Shown here piece after piece: positions 23,233-23,456 of a stretch of 23,456 bases of DNA; positions within the stretch are counted from its first letter, which is position 1; the number at the start of each line of letters is the position of its first letter. The stretch covers positions 1 through 23,456 of the forward strand of contig JAICQE010000052.1 in assembly GCA_025938035.1 (NCBI GenBank). The letters are read 5' to 3'. Source of the stretch: Vicinamibacteria bacterium. Lineage in GTDB: Bacteria > Acidobacteriota > Vicinamibacteria > Vicinamibacterales > UBA2999. Position numbers and translations under genes: made by a program. The notes below the pieces were generated by a model that ran no database searches, was not told the DNA's origin, and saw only the letters and a list, made by a program, of their open reading frames with translations.

Positions 23233-23456
23233 ATGACGAGCACCCGGCACAACCACACCGACCAACGGCGCCTGAATGCGGCGCTGCGGCTGGTGCTGCG
23301 CCGCTATTACGCGCAGGTGCGCCGCGGGAAGGTCTACGCGGTTCCCGCTCTCCTTCTGCCCGCCGTCGGCGACGTGCTGACGATCTACGCGCCCCCGCTC
23401 GTCGTCGCACGATTGCTGGCGAGGTTCGGACAGCGTGAGCAGGTGACGTTTTCGGA
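23233..23456 (+). CDS. N-terminus of a probable ABC exporter (partial, runs off the window)
   Basis: The open frame has 74 codons with no stop before the window end. After a basic start (MTSTRHNHTDQRRLNAAL) come LRRYYAQVRRGKVYAVPALL and a hydrophobic stretch ending in IYAPPLVVARLLARF. This is the usual opening of the transmembrane half of type I ABC exporters: a Tyr-containing amphipathic helix, then TM1 with a PP-L-V pattern. An in-frame ATG at 23209 would place the start inside the terminator stem; ATG 23233 has no ribosome binding site. The ABC assignment rests on a short stretch and is moderate. If right, it could export a product of the adjacent gene group, but the terminator and the decayed transporter lie between them. 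Confidence 0.5.
   Translation, partial: MTSTRHNHTDQRRLNAALRLVLRRYYAQVRRGKVYAVPALLLPAVGDVLTIYAPPLVVARLLARFGQREQVTFS

Overview
The window is high-GC bacterial DNA with short intergenic gaps. Many genes encode secreted proteins of unknown function. The best taxonomic pointers are a TIGR03435-family protein (a family expanded in Acidobacteriota), a secreted DUF6152-type pair, and a nucleotide-transporter-like protein fused to HEAT repeats and cNMP-binding-like domains. I infer an acidobacterium, perhaps Vicinamibacteria. There is no rRNA or other marker gene to confirm this.

Layout. Positions 1-350 hold a nested inverted-repeat element. Positions 351-8270 hold mostly single genes and short operons: an aromatic amino acid hydroxylase, a DUF6152-like pair, a secreted carboxymuconolactone-decarboxylase-like protein, a secreted double VOC protein, a membrane-anchored VasI-like protein, a secreted protein of unknown function, a PRC-barrel protein, a secreted metallophosphatase and a secreted kinase-fold-like protein. 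Positions 8352-14714 (minus strand) are a three-gene operon: STAS plus APH-like kinase fusion, RsbW-type anti-sigma kinase, and a giant NTT-like transporter with HEAT repeats and two cNMP-binding-like domains. A TIGR03435 gene diverges from it.

Positions 15914-21717 (plus strand) form a compact gene group: an anchored DsbA-like thioredoxin, an 88-residue secretory peptide whose predicted mature part has 11 cysteines and no Lys or Arg, a LolA-like secreted protein, a multi-TM protein with a DsbA-like domain, a secreted M28 peptidase, and a stand-alone condensation-domain protein. I read it as a candidate system that makes, oxidatively folds and processes a disulfide-rich exported peptide. It abuts a decayed TrpXYZ-type ABC transporter (21718-23001), a strong intrinsic terminator, and the start of what looks like an ABC exporter gene that runs off the window.

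The two regions most worth following are the cysteine-rich peptide group and the partner-switching/transporter operon. Short period-7 tandem repeats and CGGAGA-type repeats punctuate the intergenic gaps.
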